A stretch of DNA of 64,000 nucleotides, taken from the NCBI GenBank assembly GCA_004565275.1, contig SDOX01000183.1:494192-558191 (forward strand), given 5' to 3'. The DNA is from Nannochloropsis salina CCMP1776. Its lineage: Eukaryota; Sar; Eustigmatophyceae; Eustigmatales; Monodopsidaceae. The notes under the pieces were generated by a model. It saw only the letters and a list, made by a program, of their open reading frames with translations, did no database searches and was not told the origin of the DNA. The translations under genes were made by a program, and so were the position numbers. Of this stretch, positions 43,384-54,288 are shown piece after piece; the first letter of the stretch is position 1, and the number at the start of each line of letters is the position of its first letter.

Positions 43384-45433
43384 TCACGGTTGAGCGAAGA
43401 GGGAACACATGCCTGAATGCCCCTCCACCTTTACGCTCGTCTGCCCCGCTTGTTCCTTACACGCCGGTTCTTCCTGACCTTCTTCCCCCCCTAACGCCTC
43501 CTTTCCCCTCTCGCCAATATCCCAAATCCCGCGCTGCTGATGCTGCCCCCCCTCCCTCCCTCCCTCCCTCCCAACCGACAGCCCCCCTCCCAGCTTTCCC
43601 TCCAAGAAACTCACCAGCTCCTGCACCGCCCTTTTCCCGTAGCCCATCCGCATCACGGCCGGGTGTGTGGCTACTCGCACCACCTCCAACCGCGGCCCCT
43701 CCCCCCCGACCTCCCTCCCCCCCTCCCCCCCTTCCTCCACCCGCACATGCACGACTGCCAGCACGTCTGGGAGCCCCCCCTTCTCCCCCCTGCGCCTCCG
43801 CCTCCGGCCCCAGCAAAACCAGCCAGTGCTCGCCCTCCCTCCCGACCTCCGCCCCGCCTTCGCCCTCCGGTCCACGGGCCCAGGCCCCATACACGTACAG
43901 GACCCGTTCCAGCATCAGCTCCGTCACGGGGTGCCCCGCCAGCAAGGTCTCGGCCTCCAGGTAGAACAGCCGACACTCCCACGGGGCCGGCGTCCCGAAC
44001 CGCAACCCCATCCCTCCCTCCCTCCCTCCCTCCCCGCCCCCCACCATCCTCCCCACCCACGTCTCCAGCGGGTCCCCCTGGCCCCACAGCACCGGTTCCT
44101 CCATCGCCACCTCCACCACCCGCCGCCCCCCCCGCAGGGATGACACGGCTTCTGCGGCTTTCCTCCACCGCTCTTCGTGTACCTGCCTCTCGCCTTTCTT
44201 GCTCTGACTCCCGCGCACCTCCGCCGCTGCCTCTCGCGCCACCTCCTCCGCCGAACTACCCGCCTGCGACTGCAGCATCCTCACCACCGCCGCCACGGCC
44301 GCGGGCCCCGCCCCTCCCTCCCCCCCTCCCTCCCCCCCTCCCACCGCCACAAACGTCAGGTAGGGGCCCAGGAGCTTGCGAAAACAGGCCTCGGGCAGGG
44401 CTGCTGCCTCGTCCACCGCTAGCACCTCTGCCGACTCCAGCCGGGCCGCATCCTCTGGGAACAAGTACTGGACCGTCTGCCGGTGCGCACGGAAGACATT
44501 CACGCGGACGACGAGCATCGACGGTCCGCCCGCCCTCCCGCCCTCGCTCCCTCCCTCCCTCCTGCCACCCTGCACCACCACCTCGTAGTCCTTCTCTTCC
44601 TCCCACCCCAGGGCGTCCAAGCCGCGGAGAAGGAATTTGAATATCGTCTGGGCCCGCGCCGGGGTGGCCGCCGTGACGAAGACGTTGGAGAACCCAAAGG
44701 CAACGGCCCCCGCCAGCCCCAGCCCCAGGGCCGCAGTTTTGCCGCGCTTCCGCCCGCCCTTCATCACGACCGTGCCGGCCCGCAGGAGGGAGGATTCCTT
44801 CTCGGACGCCGCGTCCCAGAAAGTGAGGAGCGCCCGGGCTTGCGGGAGGGAGCGGGCGAGGGAGAGGAGCGGTCCCACGACGGGGGAAGGCGCGAGGGAG
44901 GTCTGGAGGGAGGGCAGGTCCATGTCGTCCTCGTCGGGGTGGGAGGCAGGGGCGGGGGCGGGGGGGAGGACGGGTAGCTTGAGACCGGGGGAGTAAGGGA
45001 GGATGTCGAGCCGGTCGGTGAGGAAGAAGGCAGCGCGGCAGTGGGGGAGACGGACCAGGCAGCGCTGGAAAAAGAGGGAGGAACAAGCCTCCCTCTCTCC
45101 GTCCAAGAGAGCGGACACGGCCCTGCCCTGGCCCCTTCGGCCTCCGCCGGGCGTGGGTGATGGCGATGCGCGCAGATGCTCCCAGGAGGGGAGGTTCGGG
45201 AGGAGGAGGACCAGGAGCCCTCCCCCCTGGAGGCTGGCAGAGAGGGCAGCGAGGAGGGAGGGGGAGAGGTGCTGCTGAGGGAGGCGGAGGGCGCAGAAGC
45301 CTAGCTTGGGCGGGAGGGAGGGAGAAGAGGAGATGTTGGGGTGGAGGTCGGCGTAGGAGACCGGCCTGAGGGGCGGGGGGGGGAATGGGGGAGAAGGAAG
45401 GGAGAGCTTTAAGGAGGGCTTAATGACAGCCAT
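43384..45433 (-). CDS. Shortened NAT10/Kre33/TmcA-like RNA cytidine acetyltransferase
   Basis: The enzyme family makes N4-acetylcytidine in tRNA and 18S rRNA. From ATG 45433 the order is: part of the N-terminal DUF1726-like domain (LGFCALRLPQQHLS, GGGLLVLLLPNLPSW, LTDRLDILPYS); the RNA helicase/ATPase module with Walker A (GGRKRGKTAALGLGLAGAVA), VNVFRAHRQTVQYL and Walker B VLAVDEAAALPEA; then a GNAT part (PDVLAVVHVRV, VVRVATHPAVMRMGYGKRA). The frame changes between HWLVLLGPEAEAQ and PDVLAVV at a seven-C run (43774-43780, plus strand). It stops 174 bp from TPI, leaving no room for the usual C-terminal tRNA-binding half, and the N-terminal about 130 residues are also missing. Many EGGREGG inserts are present. 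It could be a decaying paralog, a reduced form or an assembly fault. Confidence 0.6.
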
Positions 45434-45485
45434 GGCCACGGGTGTGAGCGAGGCGTGCTGGCCGACAAAGGCGGGCAATGAGAGG

Positions 45486-45566
45486 GGACAACAACTAGGA
45501 TCCCCTGACAGGACAACAAATAGGATCCCCTGACAGGACAACAACTAGGACTAGGATCCCCTGACA
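45486..45566. repeat. 25-bp minisatellite, three copies
   Basis: Unit GGACAACAACTAGGATCCCC plus TGACA repeats at 45486-45510, 45511-45535 (one substitution) and 45536-45566 (with a 6-bp CTAGGA duplication inside). It lies just upstream of the NAT10-like start. Confidence 0.93.
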
Positions 45567-45876
45567 GGACCGGGGGGTGAGGGAGCGTAAATGTGAGTAA
45601 GCGCAACGGCCCGACCAGCCCTAGAAGCCTCCAGAGGAAGCGGCAACCAAGTCGGGTGCTTTTTGCTATGCCTGTTGTTCGATCTAGCACGTCTTGATAT
45701 GAACAAAGGCCACGAAAACGGCGCAGATTCACAGTATGACGTGCGGGGGGGGGCAGGGAGCGCAGTGCTCGTGACGGGGGGGGGAGGAAGGGCTGGGACA
45801 AGCCAGTCGTGGGAGCTTATAGGACGGACAATGCAATGCATCGCCCAATAATGCATACGGAAAAACAATCACGTAC

Positions 45877-45974
45877 CGTAGTTGTTCCTTCTGAACATTA
45901 TCAGCAGCCGCAGCTCCCGCGTCAGAGCTCTCCTTATCCTCCACAATCACGATGCTTTTACCCTTGCCGCCCAT
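45877..45974 (-). CDS. Possible first exon of a minus-strand gene
   Basis: ATG 45974 opens 32 codons (MGGKGKSIVIVEDKESSDAG onward, charged and Ala-rich) and meets a good donor, CTACG-GTACGT, at 45877/45876 (phase 2). By position it may be the 5' exon of the NAT10-like gene, but I could not find an acceptor of matching phase that joins it in frame, and its sequence is not recognised. The intervening DNA (45434-45876) otherwise holds only the minisatellite. Confidence 0.3.
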
Positions 45975-46612
45975 ACTTTTCCACCCGTGAAGAAGTGTCT
46001 TAAGTGCTGTGTGAGAGTCAGCGTGTGATGGACCATGAGTTTTTCACTACTTAATCATGCGGAGACCAACTTCATACTTGCTCACCCGCATCAGGCTGCG
46101 CAGCGAGCACCACATAAATTCCACGATAGCCCGTCTTTAGGAGTTTCGAAAAGGATTGAAGCAGAAGATGCGAGCACGCAATGTGTTTGTTGTCGGGTCC
46201 GTTACGAGGTCGTTTTCGAGTCATCTTGGTTGTTCCTTGTGAAGAGGGATTGACTGGAGGGAGGTGGGAGGCCGCCGCTTTGGGGAGTAGGTAGGAGGAG
46301 GGCGACTCTTTCGTTCTCATGGTAAACAATCCACGCAGTCGTGAAAAACCTAGCTGAATAAGGTAAGCATGAAAGTCGTTACAAAAAAGTAGCCATGATT
46401 GCGCGCGTTTCGCCCTCGGCAAGACGGGGGCCATAGGGGCGGGCAGGATATATTAGCAGGGGAGTGGCGATGGCGAAGCCCGCTTGCCTCTCGCGTTTTT
46501 AGAAGAAACGTACCAGTCTCTTTTCTTTCAGAGCTCACGAGCATGGCCACTCGTCCTACGTTTACACACAGTCAAGGCAGAGTCGTCGATCGCACACCAT
46601 CGGTTGGCGGAG

Positions 46613-49022
46613 ATGGTGGCCGTGCACGCGGCCGTGGCGGAAGTAAGTGCTCGTGACTTGTACCTCCCCTCTCCCACATTCTAAAACCGCGCCAGGCACG
46701 CTTCCTCCTCTAGTCTTCTACCTCATGCATGAAACGTGGTGCCTGTTCCCGCTTGTGTTGCTACAATAGGCTTTGGTCACCCGCTGTCATTTATCATCAT
46801 TGATTTTTCCCCTTCTCCCCCTTGGTGCTCTTTCCCCACCTGCCTTTTCCCGCTCCTCCCTCCAATCCCAGATCCAGTCCATGGCCTCGCAGGCGGATCG
46901 GACTTCGCGTCAAAAATGCAAATACACGGAGCTACTCACCGAGCTGATGGACAGCTTGATCCCTCCTTCTTCCTCCTCTGCGCCAACCACCTCCCTGGTC
47001 TCCTTCGTCTCGGAGATGAAGGCGCTCGTCGACCACCTCCTCTCCCCTCAGGTGTCCACGCTTGTCTCCAGGAGTGTGTTCGCCCATCTTGGCCAGTCCT
47101 TGCTGGAAAGACTTCCCAGGCAGGGCAAGTATGCCTGCAGCGAGGAACAACTCCAGGCCCTGCAGGATGTCGCGGAGTACGCGTTGGAACAAGGGGGGAG
47201 CCACACCCAAGCCTTCGAAGAGGCCGACACCTCGGTCCGGGAATTCCTCTTCGAGCATTTGAAAGCCCAGGGGTGCTACAGGTCAGCGGCCAGTGTCCTG
47301 GCGGGCATGAACATGGACGCGAGCACGCGTCCCCTGAGCGAAGACGCCAAGGCGGACATATACGTTAAGATCGCGGAGACCTTTTTGGTGGAGGACCAGG
47401 CTGTGGAGGCTGAGGCCTTTGTGAACAGAGCCAGCGGGCTGATGGAGGCGGTCACGGACTACTGGGTGCAGGTGGGGAAAGGGAAGGAGAGGGAGGGAGG
47501 GAGGGCGGGAACGAAGACGGCTTTGTCCCCCTCCTCGTCGGCGCGCCGGGCGCTCCGTGTGCTTCGAGCCATGGAAGCGTTTTATTGCACGCTTCTTCCG
47601 TGTTGAACTCGACTCCCTCCCTCTCTCCCTTCCTTCGTCCTTCCCTCCCTCTCTCAACTCCTTCCCCTCTTCCTCCCTCCCTCCCTCTCTTCTTCCTCCC
47701 TCCCTCCCTCCCTCCCCCCCTCCCTCCCTAGCTTCGCTACCGAGTCACCTACGCCAAGGTTCTGGACGCGAACCGGAAGTTTCTGGAAGCCGCCCTCCGC
47801 TACCACGAGCTCAGTCAGACCCAACGTCGGGAGGTGCCCGAGGAAGAGCTCTTGCTCCNNNNNNNNNNNNNNNNNNNNNNNNNNNNNNNNNNNNNNNNNN
47901 NNNNNNNNNNNNNNNNNNNNNNNNNNNNNNNNNNNNNNNNNNNNNNNNNNNNNNNNNNCGCCCTCCCTCCCTCCCTCCCTCCCTCCCTCCCTCCTTTTCC
48001 TCCCTCTCTTTCTTCAGTTGGTCTCTTTTTGGGCTTTTTGTCGAGTCCTTCTTGTCCGCAGTCCTTCCTTTCCTTTCCTGTCCGCTCTCCCCTCCCATCC
48101 TCCCCGCCCGACATCCCCCACCCATCCGCAACTCACTCCCTCCCTTCCTCTGTCTCTCCCTCCCTCCCTCCTTCCCTCCCTCCTTCCCTCCCTCCTTCCC
48201 CAGGACGAGCGCACGAGCGCCTTGGAGACGCTGGAGAAGCACGGTGCCCACGCCACGGTCCTAGAGAAGACGCACCGGGAGCAGATCTTGTCGAGGGCGG
48301 AGATGGGGGAGTTCGCGGGGGTTCTGCAGGAGCACCAGCGCGTGCGCACCTCGGACGGATTCACGATACTGGAAAAAGCCATCATCGAGCACAATGTGGT
48401 GGCGGCCAGCAAGGTACAGCATCCTCCTCTTTTGAGTGGTTTTACGCTTGCTTGCTTGTTCGGTTCGAAAGTTACTTTTGTGGGTGTATGTCTGGTAGGC
48501 GGGGGGTGTCCAATGGGTCAGTTAAGCCTGTCGTGCTCCCCTCGCACCCTCCAGTCTTGCCTTGTTCCTGCCCTCCACCACCCTCGTCTCCTTCATGTTG
48601 TGGACTTTTTGCCCTCCCTTCGTCCCGTCTGGCTCGCTTGTGTCCGTCTTCCCACAGCCGTAACCTCAAGCACGCCCTCACTCCCTCCCTCCCTCCCTCC
48701 CTCCCTCCTTCCCTCCCTCCAGGTCTACGACAACATTCGGATCAGCGAGCTCGGCCGGCTCTTGAAGATCGCAGAGGACGAGGCAGAGAGGGTGGCCGCC
48801 CGCATGATCGGTGAGGGTCGTCTCAAGGGCTGTATCGATCAGACAGAAGGGCTCCTTCACTTCGAGGGGGGGGGGGAGGGAGGAAAGGAGGGAGGGAAAG
48901 GGGGGGAGGCAGGTGCCTTGTTGCAAAATTGGGACGAGCGGATCGCGGGGGCATGTCAGGAGGTGAATGCGATCTTGGAAGAGGCGGGTAAGACCTTGCC
49001 GGGCGTTTTGATAGGGGAGTAG
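46613..49022 (+). CDS. CSN4: COP9 signalosome subunit 4 (CSN4), interrupted by an assembly gap
   Basis: PCI-domain subunit of the signalosome that removes Nedd8 from cullin-RING ligases. Exons 46613-46642, 46872-47471, 47732-47858 (runs into 100 N), 48204-48413, 48723-49022. Matching blocks include YRSAASVLAGMNMDA, ADIYVKIAETFLVED, AEAFVNRASGL, LRYRVTYAKVLDANRKFLEA, ALRYHELSQTQRRE, then after the gap LEKTHREQIL and FTILEKAIIEHNVVAASK. The winged helix (VYDNIRISELGRLLKIAEDE, MIGEGRLKGCIDQTEGLLHF) and WDERIAGACQEVNAIL complete it. About 25-30 residues are probably hidden in or near the gap. An EGGGEGGKEGG insert lies after LLHF. The tiny first exon is inferred from phase; the ATG at 46543 is out of frame. 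Confidence 0.9.
47859..47958. other. Assembly gap of 100 N inside CSN4
   Basis: Exactly 100 N, a conventional placeholder, starting inside CSN4 exon 3 and followed directly by a CCCT repeat tract. True length is unknown. Confidence 0.98.
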
Positions 49023-49299
49023 GGGGGGGGAGGGAGGGAGGCAGGGAGGGGGGGAGGAGGGGAGAAGCACTTTTGTGAATGAACTGTGAAAGAGGGAAAA
49101 AGAATCTAGGGCGTAGAAAGGCGGCGCGTGTGCAGAGAAAGAAGGGCGGTCAGGGCCTCATTTGAAGGGAGGGACCTTCGCGTCGCTTCATTTGCTTCAT
49201 TTTGACTCGGCCATCCCCCTATCCGGGACGCGTGGCACCCATGACTCTAATACACGCTTGCGCTTCCTCAACTTCGTCCTTCCCTTCCTTTCCCATGTG

Positions 49300-51087
49300 T
49301 TACAAACCAACGCTTGTTCCCCCCCCTCCCCCTCCCTCCCTTCCCCCTCCCCTTCTCCCTCCCTCCTCGCGGCTGAAGGCTCCGTGCAAGAGCTCTCCAT
49401 GGGCTTGTTCCCGCACCGCGAACGGCAAGGCACAGAGCTGCTCCCACGAGTAGGCGGGGAATCGGGGCTCGATCCGATCTTCCAAAAAGTTCTCGTAACC
49501 GGGGTACCAGCGCCGGAGTTCTTCCGAGGGCGCCCCTACTAGCCGCATCCCTTCCTCGACGTCCATGTCCGGCTGGATCTGTAGCAGGTAGGATAACCGC
49601 CCCAGCCGCCCAAAGGCAGCACTCAGGCACTGGCTCCCGGCCGCGCTCCCGACCAGGCTCACGAAGGTGGTTTCGTCCATGTGGGGGAAGAGGGAGTGCA
49701 GATATCTTAACTTGGGGGCGACATTGGCGGCGATATCCATGGCCAGAATCATGGGGTTGCGGGCCAGCAGGACGTTTGCGCCTGCAGTGGAGCCGAGGAG
49801 GGAGGAGAGGAGGTCGAGCTTGTGGGTGAGGGCGTCGGGCGGGTGATAGAGGATGGAAGGGAGGTGGTGGAGCACGGTCTTGGTGGTGGTCGGGCCGAGG
49901 GCGGAGAGGAGGAGGTGGATCTGAGGCCCGATGACCTCGGTCAGATCCGCCGTCCACGCCCGCGGGTGGCGGATGAGGGTGGGGAGGAGAAGGTCGGGGG
50001 GGAGGAGGAGGGAGAGGGAGGCGAGGCGGGCGGAGAGGTCCGGGAGGGGGAGGGTGAGGAGGGGAGGGTAGCGAGCGAGGAGGGCGCCGAGGTCTTCGGG
50101 GCCGGGAGGGGGGAAGGAGGGGGGGAAGAGAGTAGGCAGGGCGGCAAGTCGGGGGAGGAGGTGGGAAGCGATGCCCTTGTGGAGGAGGACGGGGTGCTGC
50201 GTGAGCAGGTAGGCTGCGTCCAGGGTGGACGAGGTCGTGGTGAAGGTATGCAAATAGGGTTCGATCCGCGTCTCAAAGTCCCGAAGGAGGAGGCGAGGGG
50301 CCGCATTGAGGAGGTTCAGGGCCGCCTGTTTCTTGGGAAGGGCGGCGATGAGATTGGAGTACGTGTGCGCGAGGCGACGTTCCATGGCCGGGGCGCCCCT
50401 GCCGTAGTACGTGAGGAGCTTGGGGACGCGACGCAGGGCGTGAGGCAGATCGATGCCAGGGAGGGTGGTGTGGAGTAAGCTGAGGCGTGCTTGGATGCGT
50501 TCGGGGGGCTGTTGGAAGAACGAAGACGGCAGGAGGGGAAGGAGGGAGGGGTCGAGGTCGGGGAGGGCGTCGGTGAGGAGGTTGAGGACGCGGCGGGTGG
50601 TCGAGGTGGTGGGAACGGGAGGGCCCCGTGAGGGGGAGGGGATGCAACGGGGCGCTGACAGTGGAGGGGGCTGAAGGCGACTGCCCGGGTCGAGCAGGGG
50701 GGGGGAAGGAGGGACGCTGAAGGTGATGGAAACGGAAGGGGTTCTTCGGCGACTCGGAGGGGAAGGGGCAGAGGGCCGCGGGACGGTGGTGGCGCGGGCG
50801 GAGGGGGAGGAGGGTGCGGTAGAGGAGGAGGACGAGGAGGGGGAGGGCGGGGGGGATGACGACCGGCGCATGTGGGTCGTGGCGGTCGCGTGCAGTCTTC
50901 CAGAACAAGGGGGGGCTTGGCCTCTGACGGATGGCAGCCGGGACGTGCAACGGAAGGGGGTGACGAACATATGCCGGCTGTACGCAGCGACAAGGACAGA
51001 GAGGAAGAGGAGGCGTCCATGCTCTGACCGACTGCGCCTGAGCGCTTTCGCATCACCTGGGAGCGCGTGGGAGGCGATGGGAGGCAT
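49300..51087 (-). CDS. mTERF-like organellar nucleic-acid-binding protein
   Basis: 595 aa, single exon, ATG 51087. The first about 170 residues are basic, Ser/Pro/Arg-rich and include a hydrophobic patch (LLFLSVLVAAYSRHMFVTPF), fitting organelle import. The body is a chain of about 30-residue helical repeats with the mTERF pattern of Leu/Pro: RVPKLLTYYGRG, LNLLNAAPRLLLRDFETRI, LLTQHPVLLHKG, ALLARYPPLLTLPLPDL, PTLIRHPRAWTADL, HHLPSILYHPPDAL and VLLARNPMILAMDIAANVAP. mTERF proteins bind organelle DNA or RNA to control transcription termination, splicing or ribosome assembly. Whether plastid or mitochondrial is open. The C-terminus is Gly/Arg-rich. Confidence 0.83.
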   Translation of the reverse strand: MPPIASHALPGDAKALRRSRSEHGRLLFLSVLVAAYSRHMFVTPFRCTSRLPSVRGQAPPCSGRLHATATTHMRRSSSPPPSPSSSSSSTAPSSPSARATTVPRPSAPSPPSRRRTPSVSITFSVPPSPPLLDPGSRLQPPPLSAPRCIPSPSRGPPVPTTSTTRRVLNLLTDALPDLDPSLLPLLPSSFFQQPPERIQARLSLLHTTLPGIDLPHALRRVPKLLTYYGRGAPAMERRLAHTYSNLIAALPKKQAALNLLNAAPRLLLRDFETRIEPYLHTFTTTSSTLDAAYLLTQHPVLLHKGIASHLLPRLAALPTLFPPSFPPPGPEDLGALLARYPPLLTLPLPDLSARLASLSLLLPPDLLLPTLIRHPRAWTADLTEVIGPQIHLLLSALGPTTTKTVLHHLPSILYHPPDALTHKLDLLSSLLGSTAGANVLLARNPMILAMDIAANVAPKLRYLHSLFPHMDETTFVSLVGSAAGSQCLSAAFGRLGRLSYLLQIQPDMDVEEGMRLVGAPSEELRRWYPGYENFLEDRIEPRFPAYSWEQLCALPFAVREQAHGELLHGAFSREEGGRRGGGREGGGGGGTSVGL

Positions 51088-52137
51088 GATGGGAGGGATG
51101 AAAAAAAGGAAGTCATGACATATGGAGATCGCATTATTAGTCCAGGAAGGATAAAGCAAGACAGTGTGTAGAGGAAAGAAAGAAAGAGAATGCGGCCATG
51201 AACCAAAAGGAGGCGGAAAGACCCGGAAAAGGAACACGAAAGGGGACGAATCCACCGATGCGGTCTCACCTGAGCTCGCCTTACATCTTGCCATTTATTA
51301 TTTACGGTGCGCGGCGCCCTCCTCCTCCTCCTTCAGCGTGCTCCCGCCGTATTCGACGTACGTATCGTGATGATGGAAACTGTGGTGTCTGCGGCGTGGC
51401 AATATATTAAGAAAGAAGGAGCACCGATACCCCTAGGTTGCAGTCACGACGTACGCAAGCCTATGCTTCAGGGAGCGACATCAACCCCCCCGGGAGCCAC
51501 TCGTTGGTTTTGTCCGCCTCTATCGCCTTGCCTCAAAGCCTTTCAAAAGCTCCGTCATGCCGCAACCACACCTTTCGCACGCATATGGTTTTCGCCAGGA
51601 TTTTTTTAGCCGCCCAGTCGTTGGGCAGCACGACGCACGTGGCAGGCCTGGTCATCGCTGTGTCTCGAATCCAGGGGAAGGCAGTGGGAGGATACTAACA
51701 CCATTGCTCGCCAAGCCCCTACGGCAGGAAACGCGCCCATGTCCGGGGTCGGGGCGCCTTTGTGGTTGAAAGGAAGTCGACGACGTGTTAAGGCTGCCGA
51801 GATGTGTGCGTGTGGAGGTTTGATCTTGCAAGGGGTATTTTTGGGAATTGTAGTGACCCGTAGCAATGAGAGCACGCCTGTGCTTTTCAACCTCCTCCCC
51901 CTTTCAAGGGAGGGTTTATGGTAACCGCGAGTCTATAAATGTAGCTGTAATCTTAACCCCGCAGGTTAAGGCTTTTATCAATCATAGATTTTTTATAATT
52001 TCTCGCTGCTCTGACAGCTTAAATTCTCGGAGAAGTCACATCGTTTGTATGCTATTCCTTAATGTCTTCTCCTTCCCTCTCCCTCCTCCCCGGCTGCAAC
52101 ACTAATTTAAGGCTTGCGGACACAAATCAGTACCGAC
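51088..52137. promoter_or_regulatory. Divergent intergenic region, mTERF-like / PTPMT1-like
   Basis: About 1.05 kb between divergent starts. Short frames around 51164-51924 on both strands show no recognisable family. It holds two promoters by position. Confidence 0.45.
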
Positions 52138-53731
52138 ATGCCCTCCTCTGCAAAAGGCAATGAATCTGCTACGACACAAGCCATCGCATCACTTCGCGTG
52201 GCACTTCTCGGCATGTTTTTGTCTGCTGTTCTCGCCCTTTTCTTCGCCCAGGACCACCCCTACCTAACTGCAGTGCCCTGCGTCCTCATCAACTGCTTCT
52301 TTCTGCAAATCTCCTTCTTTCACGGCCTCCTCTTTTCGCTCATAGAAATCCCGTGGATGATGCTCCTCTTCTTCCCCATCCAGTACATTTTCCGCATTCC
52401 TTGCCAGTACGCTTTTTTTTGGCTGTACTCTCCCATCCTCATCATTTTGGCCCGCCGGCGCAAGGACAGGCATTCCCTGTTGGGGCGCCTCTTCATCACG
52501 TACGTATGGGACCCGCCCTTACTGGCCTGCATTTGGCTGGTGGCTCATACGGGGTGGGGAGGGGACCGTTTCCTGTCGCCGTTTGCGAGCGTCATCGACG
52601 AAGACGTGGTGATGGTGAGTGTGAAGAGAGGGTTAGGGTTAGGGTTAGTGGATAGGAAAGGGAGGGAGAGTGGGATGGATAGGAAAGGGAGGGAGTGCGT
52701 TGATAATGAACCAATCTTCGTCGGATACCTTTGAACCCTTAACGTCCTCCACACCGTCCTCCATCCTCATCACAATCTTTCCTCCCTCCTCATCACTATC
52801 TCTCCTCCTCCCTCGCTGCCCTCCACACCTCACCCCTCCACTCTCCTCACCCGCCATCCGTCAACTCTGCTATCCTGACGTATGCCTAGGGACCTCATTC
52901 CCCCCCCTATCCCCTCCTTCCCTCCTCCTCAGGGCTCCCTGCCTCTCCCCCAGGACGTGCCTCGCCTCGCCAAGGACTTCGGCGTCGGGGCCGTGGTGAA
53001 TATGACCCGAGAGTACGCCGGTCCACTGGCCGCCTACACGCAGCATGGCATCAGACACCTGCACCTCCCCACAGTGGACACAGCGGCGCCCACGCTGGAG
53101 CAGGTAGGGGGACGGGCCGAAGGGGGGCGGGGGGGGTCGCGCGGGAATCTTGGATGTGAATCTTAGATTCATGGAAATCCTCGGGGTGGTAACTGGCTGC
53201 GTCTGGCGTCCTACCTGTGAAAACTCTGGCAGGACACTCCCTAGCACTTTCCAGAGGTGCAGAATGGCTGACATGGCGTCTGTGAGGAGCGTAGAAGTCA
53301 CTCCCCAGCGCGTGCGAATGCCTCCTTGTCTAACCCTCCTTTCGAGTCCTTAGGTGGTGTCCCTCCCTCCCTTTTCCTTCCCGCTGTCCACTTCCCCCTA
53401 GGTCCACGAGGGCGTGGCCTTCATTGAGAGCTTCCTGCGCGAGAACCCCGGGAAGCGGGTCTTCATCCATTGCAAGGGAGGGAGGGGGCGGGCGGCCGTG
53501 ATGGCGGCCGCGTGGTACTTGAAGAAGGAGGGAGGGAGGGAGGGGCCGAGGGAGGTGTTGCGTCGGCTGAAAGAGAAACGGCATGTGGTGTCAATGGCTG
53601 TGGGGAGGTACGAGACTGTCTTGGAGTATCACGCGTGGGTGGTGGCGGAGGGAGGGAGGGAGGGGGGGGAGGGAGGGGGGGGAGGGAGGGGAAGAGGGGA
53701 GGGGCGATCATGGAGGAGTCGACGGTGGTGA
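52138..53731 (+). CDS. PTPMT1-like dual-specificity phosphatase with N-terminal membrane domain
   Basis: Exons 52138-52614, 52933-53103, 53402-53731 (325 aa). The first about 115 residues contain three or four hydrophobic helices (LRVALLGMFLSAVLALFF, LTAVPCVLINCFFLQISFFH, GLLFSLIEIPWMMLLFFPIQ). Then comes DPPLLACIWLVAHTG and a DSP/PTPMT1-like phosphatase: GSLPLPQDVPRLAKDFGVGA, VVNMTREY, IRHLHLPTVDTAAPTLEQ (with the general-acid Asp) and the C-x5-R loop VFIHCKGGRGRAA. PTPMT1 dephosphorylates phosphatidylglycerophosphate in cardiolipin/PG synthesis, and the STVD/TVD block favours that assignment. A phosphoinositide phosphatase is an alternative. EGGREG inserts follow AAAWYLKK and occur near the C-terminus. 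Phase-0 introns. Confidence 0.82.
52630..52647 (+). repeat. Interstitial telomere-like repeat (GGGTTA)3
   Basis: Three perfect copies of GGGTTA lie 15 bp after the donor of intron 1 of the PTPMT1-like gene. TTAGGG is the telomere unit of many stramenopiles. Confidence 0.85.
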
Positions 53732-54288
53732 GGAGGAAAGTAGAGTAGGTGTGCATTAAGGGAAGTGCATTAAGTGGGGGATGAAGGGAGGGAGGGAAGG
53801 CGGGCACGTGAGGGTAAAATATCGTGTAAAAGAGACGCAAAGTACACGGAATGCACATACACATGCTTTCACTCGCCGGTCACGTCACAAATTGCTTCCA
53901 AGTCTTGACATGTCTGCACCCTTCGATGCCAACCAAGGCGCGCCACCGCCAGAAACGGGTTCTGAAACACCGCCTTAACCGAGCCATCCCGGCCTTTTCC
54001 ATCGAATTCGGATCTCTCCATAGCCCTTTTGCATCATCCTACACAGGGCAACACCGAACGAGCTCCCGGACGGCAGGCAAGGGAACCTACCGTCCGTGCC
54101 TCCAACCTCCCCGCTCCCCCCCCGCTGTGTCGCCCGCCCTCCGCGACACACGACGTCTCCCCCTCCTCCCCTCCTCTTCCTAACACTAACCTTAACAGTC
54201 TCAACCGCTTCCCTCCTCCTCCACGTCCACTGAGGGGACGAGGACCAGCCTCCCCCCTCCTTCCTCCTCCTCTCTCAACAGGCCTTCC
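53732..54288. other. Convergent intergenic region
   Basis: 557 bp between the PTPMT1-like stop and the unknown plastid gene. It is C-rich at the right; no gene is seen. Confidence 0.45.

Noticed and set aside
43540-44640. 366-codon plus-strand frame opposite the NAT10-like gene
   Set aside because: Pro/Ser/Arg low complexity caused by GGGA/TCCC tracts; the helicase motifs lie on the minus strand.
46543-46656. ATG at 46543 as CSN4 start
   Set aside because: Its frame does not continue into exon 2; only the frame starting at 46613 matches in phase.
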